Numbered from the stretch's first letter, positions 1 through 9,383 are shown. The stretch is DNA of 64,000 bases from Paenibacillus massiliensis subsp. panacisoli DSM 21345 (GCF_000426545.1 NZ_KE384536.1:1-64000); one strand, 5' to 3'. Made by a program: numbers and translations. Notes: generated from the letters alone by a model not told the origin.

Positions 1-139
1 ACCAAAAACCTTCGCGTTGGATTTTGCTTCACAAAATCCGCTCACTCGTTGTTCAGTTTTCAAAGATCAACTTCGTTTTTCTTTCCTGTCGTTTTTGCGA
101 CAGCTATAAGATCATAACATGTTCGCGAGAGAAGTGCAA
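1..139 (-). promoter_or_regulatory. rRNA-operon-type promoter and leader, reading left out of the window
   Basis: On the minus strand there is a -35 TTGCAC (134-139), a 17-base spacer and a -10 TATGAT (111-116), preceded by a long A/T tract resembling an UP element (about 145-175). Downstream come a CTGTCG/CGACAG hairpin (about 84-103), the GATCTTTGAAAACTGAACA element (about 50-68) that typically precedes 16S rRNA in Bacilli, and a second hairpin GGATTTTG/CAAAATCC (about 20-40). The rRNA gene itself would lie left of base 1 and is inferred, not seen. Confidence 0.75.
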
Positions 140-266
140 GCTTTTTTTTAAAAAAACTTTTTTTCAACTTCAATATCGAATGCTGAATCAGTGTCAGCCG
201 TAATAATATATCACGAACTTCACTTTATTATCAACCCCAAAATAAATCTTTTTTCGCACCATATTT

Positions 267-1865
267 TTACATGTCGAATTCAGTCGTAAATTCCACTCCT
301 AATGGCCAATGAAGCTCAACACCCCGAGCAAGCAAACACTCTTGATAGTGACCGAGATGCTCACTCGATTCTCTTATCCGCACTGGATACACTTGATGCT
401 GAACGGCATACGCAGCCAGCACTCCTGCTGCCTCGCCAATGTTCCATTCCGTCGGATGAAGTCGGTAGCAGCCATTAGCCACTTGGGTCATACCTATATT
501 TTTGCATGCTGCAATCAGATTTTTCATACGTTTGGGAATCAGCGAACCTAGAGGAATCTCATATGGGTAGTTAGGAATATAGTACGTTCGCTGAGTTATC
601 GTTGTAGGATGTATATCGAGATGATAGCTCCCTACGCCCACACTATCCTTATAGCTGCGAATCCCCTTTGCTCCACGAAGCTGCCTGCTGACATCATGCT
701 CTGTAATCGTCTGCATAGCTTTGAGCCGACGGGATTCTCTTATATAGGGGGCTTTCGCAAGCCCATTTACAGTCCCAAGCACATCCCCTCTCAGGCGGAC
801 GCCCGGAAATCCAAGTCCTCCATCCAAGCGCGGCGCCTCTGTCTGAAGCCAGTACACAAGTGACAAAGTCAACTGTGCTGCTGCTTCCAGATGACTTACA
901 CGTTCTTTATCAGCTACATCCATAATCGTTCCTATAAAGTAGTCATTCTGTGGCCAATTCAGGAGCGTAACCTCACCTTCAAATAAAGGAGTACGCCACA
1001 GCTTCGGGTCCACAATCCGCCGATAATCCCACAAGGATGTAACTCCGTGCTCATTGGGAAACATCGTAAATTCCTTGAGCCGGGTAGTATCATTCGCATC
1101 AGCGGCATACCAGCTTAGCAGAGGAGCTGTTGAGAACCGAGGCATAAAGCCTTTCCAGAACTCATAGTCAGCAGGCCTCTCTATAGTACACTTCCAGTCC
1201 CCTACATAATCTACTGCGGCTACATGTGTAATGCCTTGCACATCCTGCTGATCCGCATGTTCCGGCGCATGAGGCTCGTGAGTATCTTGGCGCGACTCCG
1301 CACCAACTACATACTCCGCACCAGCTAGTGGCAATAAATCCCCGCAGTCTGTGGCATCCAGGTAGTAAGAGGCTTGCAGATAGTGACGAGTCTGATCCTT
1401 AAGATGCAGGACTTCGATTCCAGTGATCATATCCTCAACAGTATCAGCCGCTACTGGCACAGTATGATATAGGATCTTCACCCTTCCGCTATTTACATAT
1501 GGAGCCAGCATATCCTGCAATACGCTTAGAGCCACACGCGGCTCATGTGAGAGTCGGCTTACCCACCCATTTCCCGGATTCAGAAGCGGGTCGTCAAGGG
1601 CATCCTTGGTCAGGGGATAATTACTCTTGTAGTAGGATCTAATCCGTTCACGGAGCTTTCGATAGGAAAGAGTGCATCCGAACTGTTCGATCCACCGATG
1701 CTCATCAGGGGGTACAGCCTGTGATGTCAGCTGCCCACCGATCCAGTCCGTCGCCTCCGTCATAATGACCTTCATGCCACATTCCGCTGCAGACAGCGCA
1801 GCAGCTGTCCCACCCAGACTGCCGCCAACAACGACGACATCCACTTGCATTCTCCGCTGTTCCAT
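267..1865 (-). CDS. FAD-dependent oxidoreductase (FAD_oxidored family)
   Basis: A 532-residue flavoprotein. An N-terminal Rossmann dinucleotide motif (VVVVGGSLGGTAAA, residues about 10-23) and a following acidic residue (MTEA) bind FAD; the WIGGQLTSQ segment is typical of the PF12831-like FAD_oxidored family. No signal peptide is visible, so it is probably cytoplasmic. The ATG start has a GGGAGG site seven bases upstream. It is the last gene of the amino-sugar operon, about 70 bases after the ROK kinase. The substrate is unknown. By context it may oxidise an imported sugar or sugar derivative before or beside the ManNAc-6-phosphate route, which is inference only. The family call is firm and the reaction is open. 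Confidence 0.85.
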   Translation of the reverse strand: MEQRRMQVDVVVVGGSLGGTAAALSAAECGMKVIMTEATDWIGGQLTSQAVPPDEHRWIEQFGCTLSYRKLRERIRSYYKSNYPLTKDALDDPLLNPGNGWVSRLSHEPRVALSVLQDMLAPYVNSGRVKILYHTVPVAADTVEDMITGIEVLHLKDQTRHYLQASYYLDATDCGDLLPLAGAEYVVGAESRQDTHEPHAPEHADQQDVQGITHVAAVDYVGDWKCTIERPADYEFWKGFMPRFSTAPLLSWYAADANDTTRLKEFTMFPNEHGVTSLWDYRRIVDPKLWRTPLFEGEVTLLNWPQNDYFIGTIMDVADKERVSHLEAAAQLTLSLVYWLQTEAPRLDGGLGFPGVRLRGDVLGTVNGLAKAPYIRESRRLKAMQTITEHDVSRQLRGAKGIRSYKDSVGVGSYHLDIHPTTITQRTYYIPNYPYEIPLGSLIPKRMKNLIAACKNIGMTQVANGCYRLHPTEWNIGEAAGVLAAYAVQHQVYPVRIRESSEHLGHYQECLLARGVELHWPLGVEFTTEFDM

Positions 1866-1935
1866 GAAAGATCCTCCCGAATATTATTTGATCAACCTGG
1901 TAAACTTCATCTTTCAGAACATCTACAGGAAGTAC

Positions 1936-2847
1936 TCAGATACAGGGATTACTCACATCCAACGCCAAATTTGCCGCTCCAAGGTAACCCGCCTTGTTGC
2001 CAAGAGCAGCTCGCCGAATCTCCAATGTACCATCCCATTGACCCATTTGCCGCTCCAGCAAAGGCCACCAGACATCGCTGGAATCAATGAGTCCCCCTCC
2101 CACAATGACGGCATCCGGGTCCAGGGTAATCCCAATATTGGCAATAACAACGGAGAGATCTGACACAAATTCCTCCAGTACCCTTAGGGCCTCCTCCTCA
2201 CCCGCTTCGGCACCTTTAATCAGATCATGAGCTGATGGGTAGATCTTATCTGCTGATTCCTGACCCCGCCTATGAAGTGCCGTTCCTGAGATGTATTGCT
2301 CTGCACAGCCCTTCTTACCGCAATTACACGGCACTCCTCCTGGTACCAGAATGCTGTGCCCCCATTCCCCAGCATACCAGCGCTTCCCTCTGACAAGACG
2401 CTCTGGCAGGAAATAAGCCCCACCCACTCCCGTGCCAAGCGTCAGCATCACCAGTTCCTCCTGAGGTGAACCACTACCTAGCCAGATCTCACCAAGCAAT
2501 GCAGCATTGGCATCATTATCAACAATCGTCGGCAGGCCGAACACAGACTCCGCCCACTCCTTCAGATGGACCCCCTGCCAGCCAGGGAGGTTCTTCGTTG
2601 CGTATACAACCTCACCATCCTCAAAGTTCACACGACCGGCCGAAGCTATTCCAATCGCGTGTATCGTTCCATCCGGCTGCCCACTCAGCAGCTTATACAC
2701 TAGAACTTCCATCCGCTGCAGTAGCAGTTCCCGTCCCGCCTCTGGCTTGGTTAGACAAATTGCTGTCTCGAAGATCGTTCCATCCCTCCCCACGATTGCT
2801 CCTTTAACCGAAGTGCCTCCAATATCAAGTCCGATGACTTTATCCAT
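1936..2847 (-). CDS. ROK-family sugar kinase (NanK-like candidate)
   Basis: A 303-residue ROK kinase. It shows the N-terminal phosphate loop DIGGTSVKGAIVG (residues 6-18), the VDNDANAA segment with the likely catalytic Asp, the TLGTGVGG phosphate-2 motif, and the ROK zinc cluster CNCGKKGCAE after GHSILVPGG. Family members phosphorylate glucose, ManNAc, GlcNAc or related sugars with ATP. Beside NanE, ManNAc kinase (making ManNAc-6-P) is the most economical assignment, but glucokinase cannot be excluded from sequence alone. The ATG at 2847 has AAGGAG six bases upstream. It lies 16 bases after the RpiR regulator in the same operon. Confidence 0.88.
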   Translation of the reverse strand: MDKVIGLDIGGTSVKGAIVGRDGTIFETAICLTKPEAGRELLLQRMEVLVYKLLSGQPDGTIHAIGIASAGRVNFEDGEVVYATKNLPGWQGVHLKEWAESVFGLPTIVDNDANAALLGEIWLGSGSPQEELVMLTLGTGVGGAYFLPERLVRGKRWYAGEWGHSILVPGGVPCNCGKKGCAEQYISGTALHRRGQESADKIYPSAHDLIKGAEAGEEEALRVLEEFVSDLSVVIANIGITLDPDAVIVGGGLIDSSDVWWPLLERQMGQWDGTLEIRRAALGNKAGYLGAANLALDVSNPCI

Positions 2848-2863
2848 GGAATGCTCCTTTTAT

Positions 2864-3706
2864 TTAATAACTACGTTCAATGACGGCTCTCGCAGTCTTC
2901 TCCTTCATCTGCTTGGTGCGGTCTAGATTCTTCCGCGCGAGGCCCTCACAGATCAGATCAATGATGAAGAGCTGAGAGATCTTCGCCCCAATCGATCCCC
3001 CTTCAAGCGGAGCCTCCTTACCAGCGGTAAGGAGTACAATGTCAGCGATAGACGTTATTGGCGATTTGGCATAATTCGTAATTGCGACGATAGTAGCCCC
3101 GTTCTGCTTGGCTTTATGCAGCATGTCATTCGTATCGAGTGTACTTCCCGACACGCTAATCCCGAAGGCGACATCCCCAGGCCCCATAGTTACTGCCATC
3201 ATAGATTGGATGTGGCTGTCGGCTACTGCCTCCGCTCTGCGGCCCATGCGTAGAAGACGGTTCTTGGCTTCAAGGGCCGTAATCCCCGAGGACCCCACAC
3301 CAAAAAACTGAATATAGCCCGCCTGATCAAGCACATCCACGGCTAGCTCCAGTTGATCCCGATCGAGCAAGCCCACACTGGAGTTCAATATATTCACCAT
3401 AGCCTCATACACAGTCTGAATCATATCAGGCTCCTGATCAGGCCGGCCTTCCTGATGCTGTAGCTCATATGGTCTGCGTGCGGTCTGATCCTGAGCCAGA
3501 GCCAGCTTGAAATCCTGATATCCCTTGAAGCCAATCTTCCGGCAAAAGCGCATCACCGTGGTCTCCCCGGTACCAGCAAATTCAGCCAACTCCGTCACGG
3601 ATAAATAAATCAGATCATGGGAGCGCTCCAACACACAGGAAGCTACCTTGCTTTCAGATTTGGTCAAAGAGGGATAATACGTCCGAATTCGATCGTTCAT
3701 GTCCAT
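2864..3706 (-). CDS. MurR/RpiR-family transcriptional regulator
   Basis: A 280-residue regulator with an N-terminal RpiR helix-turn-helix (residues about 1-77; the recognition segment TVMRFCRKIGFKGYQDF is clear) and a C-terminal SIS phosphosugar-binding domain (about 125-255, with GVGSSG and SVSGST loops). RpiR proteins sense phosphosugars; here the natural ligand would be ManNAc-6-P or GlcNAc-6-P made by its neighbours. Its ribosome site overlaps the end of nanE, so the two are probably translated from one message. It likely controls the operon from the promoter upstream of the binding-protein gene; no convincing operator was identified. Confidence 0.88.
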   Translation of the reverse strand: MDMNDRIRTYYPSLTKSESKVASCVLERSHDLIYLSVTELAEFAGTGETTVMRFCRKIGFKGYQDFKLALAQDQTARRPYELQHQEGRPDQEPDMIQTVYEAMVNILNSSVGLLDRDQLELAVDVLDQAGYIQFFGVGSSGITALEAKNRLLRMGRRAEAVADSHIQSMMAVTMGPGDVAFGISVSGSTLDTNDMLHKAKQNGATIVAITNYAKSPITSIADIVLLTAGKEAPLEGGSIGAKISQLFIIDLICEGLARKNLDRTKQMKEKTARAVIERSY

Positions 3707-3716
3707 CGATACATGC

Positions 3717-4415
3717 TCACTGCCTTTCTAATGTCACTACCTTAGCGGCCGCTTCGGCAAATCTTGCTGTAATCCACTGCGGACGAGTAATTGCACTACC
3801 TACCACAACTGCATAAGCCCCCAGTCGCAGTGCCTGCTCTACCTGAGCTGGCTCGCTAATTCTCCCCTCTGCCATAAGAGGGATACCGACGGCCTGCGCC
3901 GCCTCCCTTACCAACTCCAGATGAGGGCCACGCATCTTCGGAGAGTAGGAGGTATAGCCTGATAGCGTGGTAGAAATACACGCCGCTCCCAGTGCCTCAG
4001 CCTGGACAGCCTCCTCCAATGTAGAGATGTCTGCCATGCAAGGCAGATTCAGCTCTGCTGCATGTTGTAATAGACTTGCCAATGTGCACCCTTGTGGCCG
4101 AGGACGGTTCGTAGCATCCAGTGCTATCATGTCTGCTCCCGCTTCGTGAAGCTCATCCACTTCCTGCAGCGTAGGGGTGATGTAGACTTCGGAATCAGGA
4201 TAGTCGCGCTTGATTAGCCCAATCACTGGAATAGACACAGTCCGCTTGATCACCCGGACGTCCTCTGCACCATTTGCACGAATCGCGACGGCACCACCTC
4301 TCTCGGCAGCATCGGCTACTCTGGCCATGATGTCTGAACCATGCAGGGACTCTCCGGGCAACGCTTGGCACGATACGATAAGTCCTGGGCGAATACCGTA
4401 GATAACAGGGGTCAT
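3717..4415 (-). CDS. nanE: N-acetylmannosamine-6-phosphate 2-epimerase NanE
   Basis: A TIM-barrel epimerase converting ManNAc-6-P to GlcNAc-6-P. Visible hallmarks are the Lys-bearing IGLIKRDYPDSEVYITPT strand, the ADMIALDATNRPRP segment and the MAEGRI segment with the second catalytic residue, followed by the phosphate-binding VVVGSAITRP. I chose the ATG at 4415 (232 residues, normal for NanE). The frame stays open to 4604, but that extension is not NanE-like and a GAGAGGGTG ribosome site sits just before 4415. It is co-transcribed between the DUF4127 gene and rpiR. No N-acetylneuraminate lyase gene occurs in the window. Confidence 0.93.
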   Translation of the reverse strand: MTPVIYGIRPGLIVSCQALPGESLHGSDIMARVADAAERGGAVAIRANGAEDVRVIKRTVSIPVIGLIKRDYPDSEVYITPTLQEVDELHEAGADMIALDATNRPRPQGCTLASLLQHAAELNLPCMADISTLEEAVQAEALGAACISTTLSGYTSYSPKMRGPHLELVREAAQAVGIPLMAEGRISEPAQVEQALRLGAYAVVVGSAITRPQWITARFAEAAAKVVTLERQ

Positions 4416-4566
4416 TCGTACACCCTCTCTCTTTATATAGAAAATAATCACACTAATCATGTGCATTGGTAATAGTATAGCTACATGAATGAGCAGGCTC
4501 CCCCAACGGAAATGACTGATGTATGGAGCGCAACTGAATTGAGCAGTACTATTGATCAGCCAGTAA

Positions 4567-6123
4567 TTAGCCAGATTGCTGCGATACTGCAGCCATACCT
4601 TCATAACTCACATGCAAGCCCACCTCAAATGTCCGGTTCCAAGGCATATAGCAATCATGAATCTGAATATGCTCATCGGAACCAAGCAGCATTTGACGAA
4701 TCACAAGCTCCAATTGTTCCCGTACGATCGTTGCTGCACATCCTCGCGGACCGTCCAGTTCGAACTTACTCAATCCCATTCCATCTACTATACGTTCATT
4801 CATGACCATACGCACTACAGCGCAATAGCAGGCATCCTCTGTATAACGGAGAGCCAGAAAATCAAGATGCTCCTGAGTTGCCCCATAATGAGCGTACACC
4901 ATGGACTGGGCAATGACGGTGCCAAGTGTGTTAGAGCTCGTGTTCCATCCTGCGTACCCTGCAAGCTTGAATAGTAGCCCCCGGCGGCGCAACAATCTCA
5001 AGAGCTTGAGATCCGCACCATTGGCATAGCCTACATCTGCGATGGCTACGGGCTTGCCCCAATGCTGCTGCACATAGGCCGCATATTCAATTAGCTCGAT
5101 TATATTGCGCTGTACATCGTACCCCGCCGAAGCCTGCTGCTGATCCACAGCTTCGGCCATTGTATCTCCCGGGGTATTCGCGAGCAGGATGACATCAGCC
5201 TCTGCGGCAGAACTAACCATCAAGCCTCCAGCAGCGAGAATCTGATATTTCAGAGATTCGCCGAAATGACGATCCTCAAACAAAGGCGTAACCAGCGCCC
5301 CCTGATCAGAGGACATTCGCGGATAGAGCAACGGAGTAACCCCTTTGACCCGGTTCAGCATTCTGGCGAGCAACGTACAGGCTACTTCATCTGCTCCAGG
5401 ATACATATACACCTGTAGCTCCAGATCAAGCTCCGCAATACGCTCTCGGACCTTCTGCTGATCTCTTGCCGTCCATCCATAAGGCGCGGAATCATCCTGA
5501 GGGATGATGAGAAAGTCAATAACTTCTGAGCTTACCAGCTCCAGAGCCGCCCGATTCAGTAGCGCGTTCACCTCGCGCCGATCCAGATAATCCTTAAGGA
5601 CCCCGGCAGGCAGGACAGTATCAATATGCTTAAGCTCTATCAGCTCTTCATCTGTGGCTAGCCCCGAGAGATGACGGTGTTCAATGTATCCTTTTCGGAA
5701 AATTTCCCGTCCCCAGTTCGCGTAATAGTCCGGTTCCTCATCTGCCAGCGAATACTGCGGACAGCGCATAATCAACTGAAAAGCATACATATGCTGCAGG
5801 TTCGGACAACGCTCCCTAAGCATTCGTAATCTTTCCAATTGCTCTGCAAGCTCTGCCGGACTCTGATCATGCAGACGTGAAGGCACGATTCCACCGTAGA
5901 GCAGTGTATCCAGTGCGAGGATCGCTCCATGAGCAGTAGCCGCTTCTTGCTCCAACCAGCTCCATAACCGGGGCAGATCTGCTGGAAGCTTCTTGTTGCC
6001 TAGCATTTCTTTTGGCGGACGCACCAGTTCCAGCTCGGTGCCCTGACTGAGCAAGAATGGAAATTCGTAGTTGCACGGACGTTCGTCTAGCGGAATGAAC
6101 AAGATTCGCTGTCGTGACTTCAT
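4567..6123 (-). CDS. DUF4127 family protein
   Basis: A 518-residue protein of the uncharacterised DUF4127 family. Recognisable family motifs are the N-terminal PLDERPC (residues 11-17), LDTLLYGGIVPSRLH (about 71-85) and a later DVGYANGADLKL. No signal peptide or membrane segment is evident, so it is probably cytoplasmic. The start at 6123 is supported by an AGGTGG site; the frame runs 12 codons further without one. It sits in the sugar operon between the MalG-type permease (120-base gap) and nanE. Conserved Asp, Arg and His in the motifs suggest an enzyme, perhaps acting on the imported sugar. This is inference; no biochemical role is known to me. Confidence 0.85.
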   Translation of the reverse strand: MKSRQRILFIPLDERPCNYEFPFLLSQGTELELVRPPKEMLGNKKLPADLPRLWSWLEQEAATAHGAILALDTLLYGGIVPSRLHDQSPAELAEQLERLRMLRERCPNLQHMYAFQLIMRCPQYSLADEEPDYYANWGREIFRKGYIEHRHLSGLATDEELIELKHIDTVLPAGVLKDYLDRREVNALLNRAALELVSSEVIDFLIIPQDDSAPYGWTARDQQKVRERIAELDLELQVYMYPGADEVACTLLARMLNRVKGVTPLLYPRMSSDQGALVTPLFEDRHFGESLKYQILAAGGLMVSSAAEADVILLANTPGDTMAEAVDQQQASAGYDVQRNIIELIEYAAYVQQHWGKPVAIADVGYANGADLKLLRLLRRRGLLFKLAGYAGWNTSSNTLGTVIAQSMVYAHYGATQEHLDFLALRYTEDACYCAVVRMVMNERIVDGMGLSKFELDGPRGCAATIVREQLELVIRQMLLGSDEHIQIHDCYMPWNRTFEVGLHVSYEGMAAVSQQSG

Positions 6124-6242
6124 ACGGTCGCCACCTGCCTTTTTTTGCTGAAGTATCATGAGTCAAGCATTCATCAATGCATTGCTTATACTTCACTTTC
6201 ACACACATGACGAGAAAGCTAACCAGTGCGGATGCGAAGCAA

Positions 6243-7136
6243 TCACCCCTTCACAGCCCCGGCCAGACCCTCCATGTAATATCGCTGCGTGAGCAGAAAT
6301 ACAATAATGATCGGCAATACCGAAATCATCGTACCCGCGGCAATCCAGCCGAAGTTATAGGAGAACTGCCCATTCAGATAGGTCAGGGCTGCAGCCAGCG
6401 GATAATCCTGCGGATCATCCATGATCACAATTGGCCACAAGAAGTTGTTCCAGAAAGCCATCACCTCCAGCAACGAGATGACTGCAATGGCAGGCTTCAC
6501 CAGCGGAAGTACCAGCTGCCACCAGATTCGGAGCTCGGAGGCGCCATCCATTTTGCCCGAATCACGAACATCTGGTGGAATGTTAAGAAAGGTCTGCCTC
6601 ATAAGAAATACATTAAAAACCGAGATCGCCGCTGGCAACACCACATCCATGAAGCTATTATTGAAAGGCAACACCTGATTCATGGCTCGGATCGTTAAAT
6701 AGTGCACAATAATTGCTGTAGAGGAAGGTATAATCATGGTCGCAATCAGCAGCCCGAAGATAAGATTCCTGCCCCGGAAGCGAAAGACTGCAAGTGGATA
6801 GCCCGTCAGGCTGGCCAACACTACATTCGTAACTACACCAAGAGCGGTTATGATTACGGTGTTGTAGATATATTTTGGAAAGTCCATGAACTGCCACACC
6901 TGTACATAATTGCTGAAGTCCACGAACGTCGGAAAAATGGCAGGTGGCGTGGAAAAGACATTTCGGCCGGGCATCACGGACACACTCAGTAACCACAGGA
7001 ATGGGCCCATCATGAATAATGCCAGCAAGATTAACAATGCATAGACTACCAGTCGCCCCACAGTTCGTCTAAAGAAGCGCATCCCTCGGGACTCGGCAAG
7101 AGGACGAATTGGTGTATCCATTTTCCTGTTCAGCAT
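6243..7136 (-). CDS. Carbohydrate ABC transporter permease (MalG type)
   Basis: A 297-residue inner-membrane permease with about six transmembrane segments, the first at residues 28-50. It carries the EAA-type cytoplasmic loop (DSGKMDGASELRIWWQLVLP) that docks on the ATPase. It ends in GLAGAVKG, the usual MalG-type C terminus. Its ATG overlaps the stop codon of the partner permease by one base (TGATG), indicating translational coupling. It imports the operon's sugar together with the next two genes. No ATPase is encoded nearby, so a shared MsmX-like ATPase is likely. Confidence 0.92.
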   Translation of the reverse strand: MLNRKMDTPIRPLAESRGMRFFRRTVGRLVVYALLILLALFMMGPFLWLLSVSVMPGRNVFSTPPAIFPTFVDFSNYVQVWQFMDFPKYIYNTVIITALGVVTNVVLASLTGYPLAVFRFRGRNLIFGLLIATMIIPSSTAIIVHYLTIRAMNQVLPFNNSFMDVVLPAAISVFNVFLMRQTFLNIPPDVRDSGKMDGASELRIWWQLVLPLVKPAIAVISLLEVMAFWNNFLWPIVIMDDPQDYPLAAALTYLNGQFSYNFGWIAAGTMISVLPIIIVFLLTQRYYMEGLAGAVKG

Positions 7137-8017
7137 CAGTAGGAGTTGATACCTCCTTTGCGGTTCAGCCAGAATACAAGCACACTAAGTGCCCCAACGA
7201 GTAGGCTCACAATGAGTCCAAGCGCTGACGTATAGCCGAATTCGAACTGCTCCATACCCTTCTGGAAAATATACAGACTTGAGGTCAATGTCGAGGTACC
7301 CGGCCCGCCCTTAGTCAAAATGTACACCTCATCAAATACGCGGATGGCCGACATGACAGAGAACAATGTACAGAAGAGCACATACGGTCTTAGCATCGGT
7401 ATGGTGATATGAAGCATCAGACGTAGACGCCCCGCTCCATCGACTCTAGCCGCCTCATACAGATCAGAAGGGATGTTCTGCAGACCGGCCAAATACAGCA
7501 TCATATAATAGCCCAGCCCCTTCCACATCGTAATGAACATCAGTACATACAGAGCCGTGGCACTGCCCGACAGCCAAGCGATCTGTTCAGTGAGCACACC
7601 CACTTGCATGAGCAAATAGTTCACCACACCGTTGTTGCTTAGCAGCCAGCTCCAGATCAAGGCTACAGCAACCATAGATGTCACTACCGGGGTATAATAA
7701 GCGGCACGGAAGGCTCGAATCCCCGGAATTCTCCCATTAACCAACACCGCCATTAGGATTGAGAAGATCTGAATGAAGGGCACCACCAGCACGTACACTA
7801 GAGAGTTCCATAGGGAGATCAGAAAATTACGGTCCTTGACCGCCCGCTCAAAATTATCGAAGCCCACATAGCTGGCATCTGTAAGCCCCGAGTAATTCGT
7901 TAATGCAAGCGGAATGCTGTACAGGATGGGCCAGAATACGAAGACTGCCAATAAAGCCAATCCCGGTGTCATGAACGCCCAGGCAGCAAAAGCCTCTGAC
8001 CGCAGCCACCGCTTCAT
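7136..8017 (-). CDS. Carbohydrate ABC transporter permease (MalF type)
   Basis: A permease of about 293 residues with six predicted membrane helices and the EAA loop DLYEAARVDGAGRLRLMLHITIP. The segment ILTKGGPGTSTLTSSLYIF is characteristic of MalF/UgpA-type subunits of sugar importers. I prefer the ATG at 8017 because AAGGTGG lies eight bases upstream; GTG and ATG codons slightly upstream (to 8029) overlap that site. It follows the binding-protein gene by 88 bases and heterodimerises with the MalG-type permease. Confidence 0.92.
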   Translation of the reverse strand: MKRWLRSEAFAAWAFMTPGLALLAVFVFWPILYSIPLALTNYSGLTDASYVGFDNFERAVKDRNFLISLWNSLVYVLVVPFIQIFSILMAVLVNGRIPGIRAFRAAYYTPVVTSMVAVALIWSWLLSNNGVVNYLLMQVGVLTEQIAWLSGSATALYVLMFITMWKGLGYYMMLYLAGLQNIPSDLYEAARVDGAGRLRLMLHITIPMLRPYVLFCTLFSVMSAIRVFDEVYILTKGGPGTSTLTSSLYIFQKGMEQFEFGYTSALGLIVSLLVGALSVLVFWLNRKGGINSY

Positions 8018-8105
8018 AAGCATCACCACCTTGTATGTCTTTTTTAAAAGTCCACTGAATTACCGCATGAGCTCCAGCTTAGGTTGCATCCTTGGGGACT
8101 ATCGA

Positions 8106-9383
8106 TTATTGCTGCAAGATTCTGTTTACCTCCTGCTCCAGATCATTCAGCGTCTTGGTCATGTCCGCTCCGTTCAGAAGAATATTCTGTAATGCCCGTG
8201 TGATCGCAGAGTTGATATCCTTGGCATTCGGGACACCTACCATATAGTCCGTAGCTTTATCAAGGCTCTGAGCAGATACGATTTTGGCCTCGGCCTCAAG
8301 AGACTGATCCGATTCAGTGAAGAATGGGTCCTCTATCGAGGCCTTGGTAGAAGGAAGAGTGTTGGCCACCTTCGAGAACGCCGTTTGACTATCTGCATTG
8401 GTCAGGAACACGGCGAATCGGACTGCTTCCTCGGGATGTGCCGACTTGGCAGGGACGACCAGGTTCATGGAATTGGACATCCGCACGCCCCCTTTGCCCG
8501 TCGGCAATGGAACTGCAATCGTATTGCTATACACCTCAGGCGCTGCCGTCTTGATAAAGTTAATGAAAGTTGGCCCAGCAAGCTCGAAGGCGACCTGCTC
8601 ACCTGCATAATATTGAACCTGCTTAGCGAAATCCGCATCCTCCTTGATGATCATGCCTTCATCCATGAGCTGCTGTATATTCCGAATCATCGCTTCTGTA
8701 TCGGGATTGTTGAATGCAGCAGCACTCTTGTCTTCATTCAGAATCGGAATTCCATCAATCGGGAATAGCTTTGATACGAGCTGCATGGCATAGCCGGCCT
8801 TACCTGTCTTCTCTTTAATCTGACGCGCCCATTCGATTAGCTCCTCACGCGTCTGTGGTGGCGCTGCAGGATCAAGACCAGCCTTCTCAACCAGCTTTTT
8901 GTTCATGAACAACACCTCGGTTCCGGTGTACCATGGCAGCGCATATGCCTTGTCACCGATGACCGTGGATTCGAAAATACCCTCGAAATAAGCAGACTTT
9001 TCGTCAGGGGTCAGGTACTCATTCATATCAAGCACGGCACCCTTCGTACCCATCTGACTGGCAAATTCCGTATTCAGATTCACCACATCAGGGCTGTCTC
9101 CACCAGAAATACTGGTCAGCAGCTTATTGGTGATTGCATCATACGGGTAGTCCTTCCACTCAATACGAACATTCGGATGGGCCTGCTCATAATCGGCGAT
9201 GACCTGATTGAAATAATCCGTAAACGTTGGCTGCAGCGCAATAGTCCAGAATTCCAGCGTCACCTGACCGCTACCATCATCCTGGCCTGAAGACTTCGTT
9301 GCCCCTCCACTGCAGCCGCTGATGACGAACACCAGAAGCAGGCAGCACAGCGTAAGCAGCAAGCCTTTATTAGGACCCTTCAT
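8106..9383 (-). CDS. Extracellular sugar-binding lipoprotein (ABC importer, family 1)
   Basis: A 425-residue substrate-binding protein. A lipoprotein signal peptide ends in ISGC, with Cys24 as the lipidation site, followed by a Ser/Gly-rich linker. The body has the SBP family 1 pattern (EFWTIALQPTFTDYFNQV, NLNTEFASQ, ALPWYTGTEVLFMNKKL). It captures the operon's sugar at the membrane surface and hands it to the two permeases. The start at 9383 follows a GGGGG ribosome site; the open frame extends 15 codons upstream without support. It is the first gene of the operon. The ligand could be ManNAc, a sialic acid derivative or an amino-sugar oligosaccharide; sequence alone does not decide. Confidence 0.92.
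   Translation of the reverse strand: MKGPNKGLLLTLCCLLLVFVISGCSGGATKSSGQDDGSGQVTLEFWTIALQPTFTDYFNQVIADYEQAHPNVRIEWKDYPYDAITNKLLTSISGGDSPDVVNLNTEFASQMGTKGAVLDMNEYLTPDEKSAYFEGIFESTVIGDKAYALPWYTGTEVLFMNKKLVEKAGLDPAAPPQTREELIEWARQIKEKTGKAGYAMQLVSKLFPIDGIPILNEDKSAAAFNNPDTEAMIRNIQQLMDEGMIIKEDADFAKQVQYYAGEQVAFELAGPTFINFIKTAAPEVYSNTIAVPLPTGKGGVRMSNSMNLVVPAKSAHPEEAVRFAVFLTNADSQTAFSKVANTLPSTKASIEDPFFTESDQSLEAEAKIVSAQSLDKATDYMVGVPNAKDINSAITRALQNILLNGADMTKTLNDLEQEVNRILQQ

Noticed and set aside
4416..4604. N-terminal extension of NanE
   Set aside because: The added 63 residues are not NanE-like, and the ribosome site lies directly before 4415.
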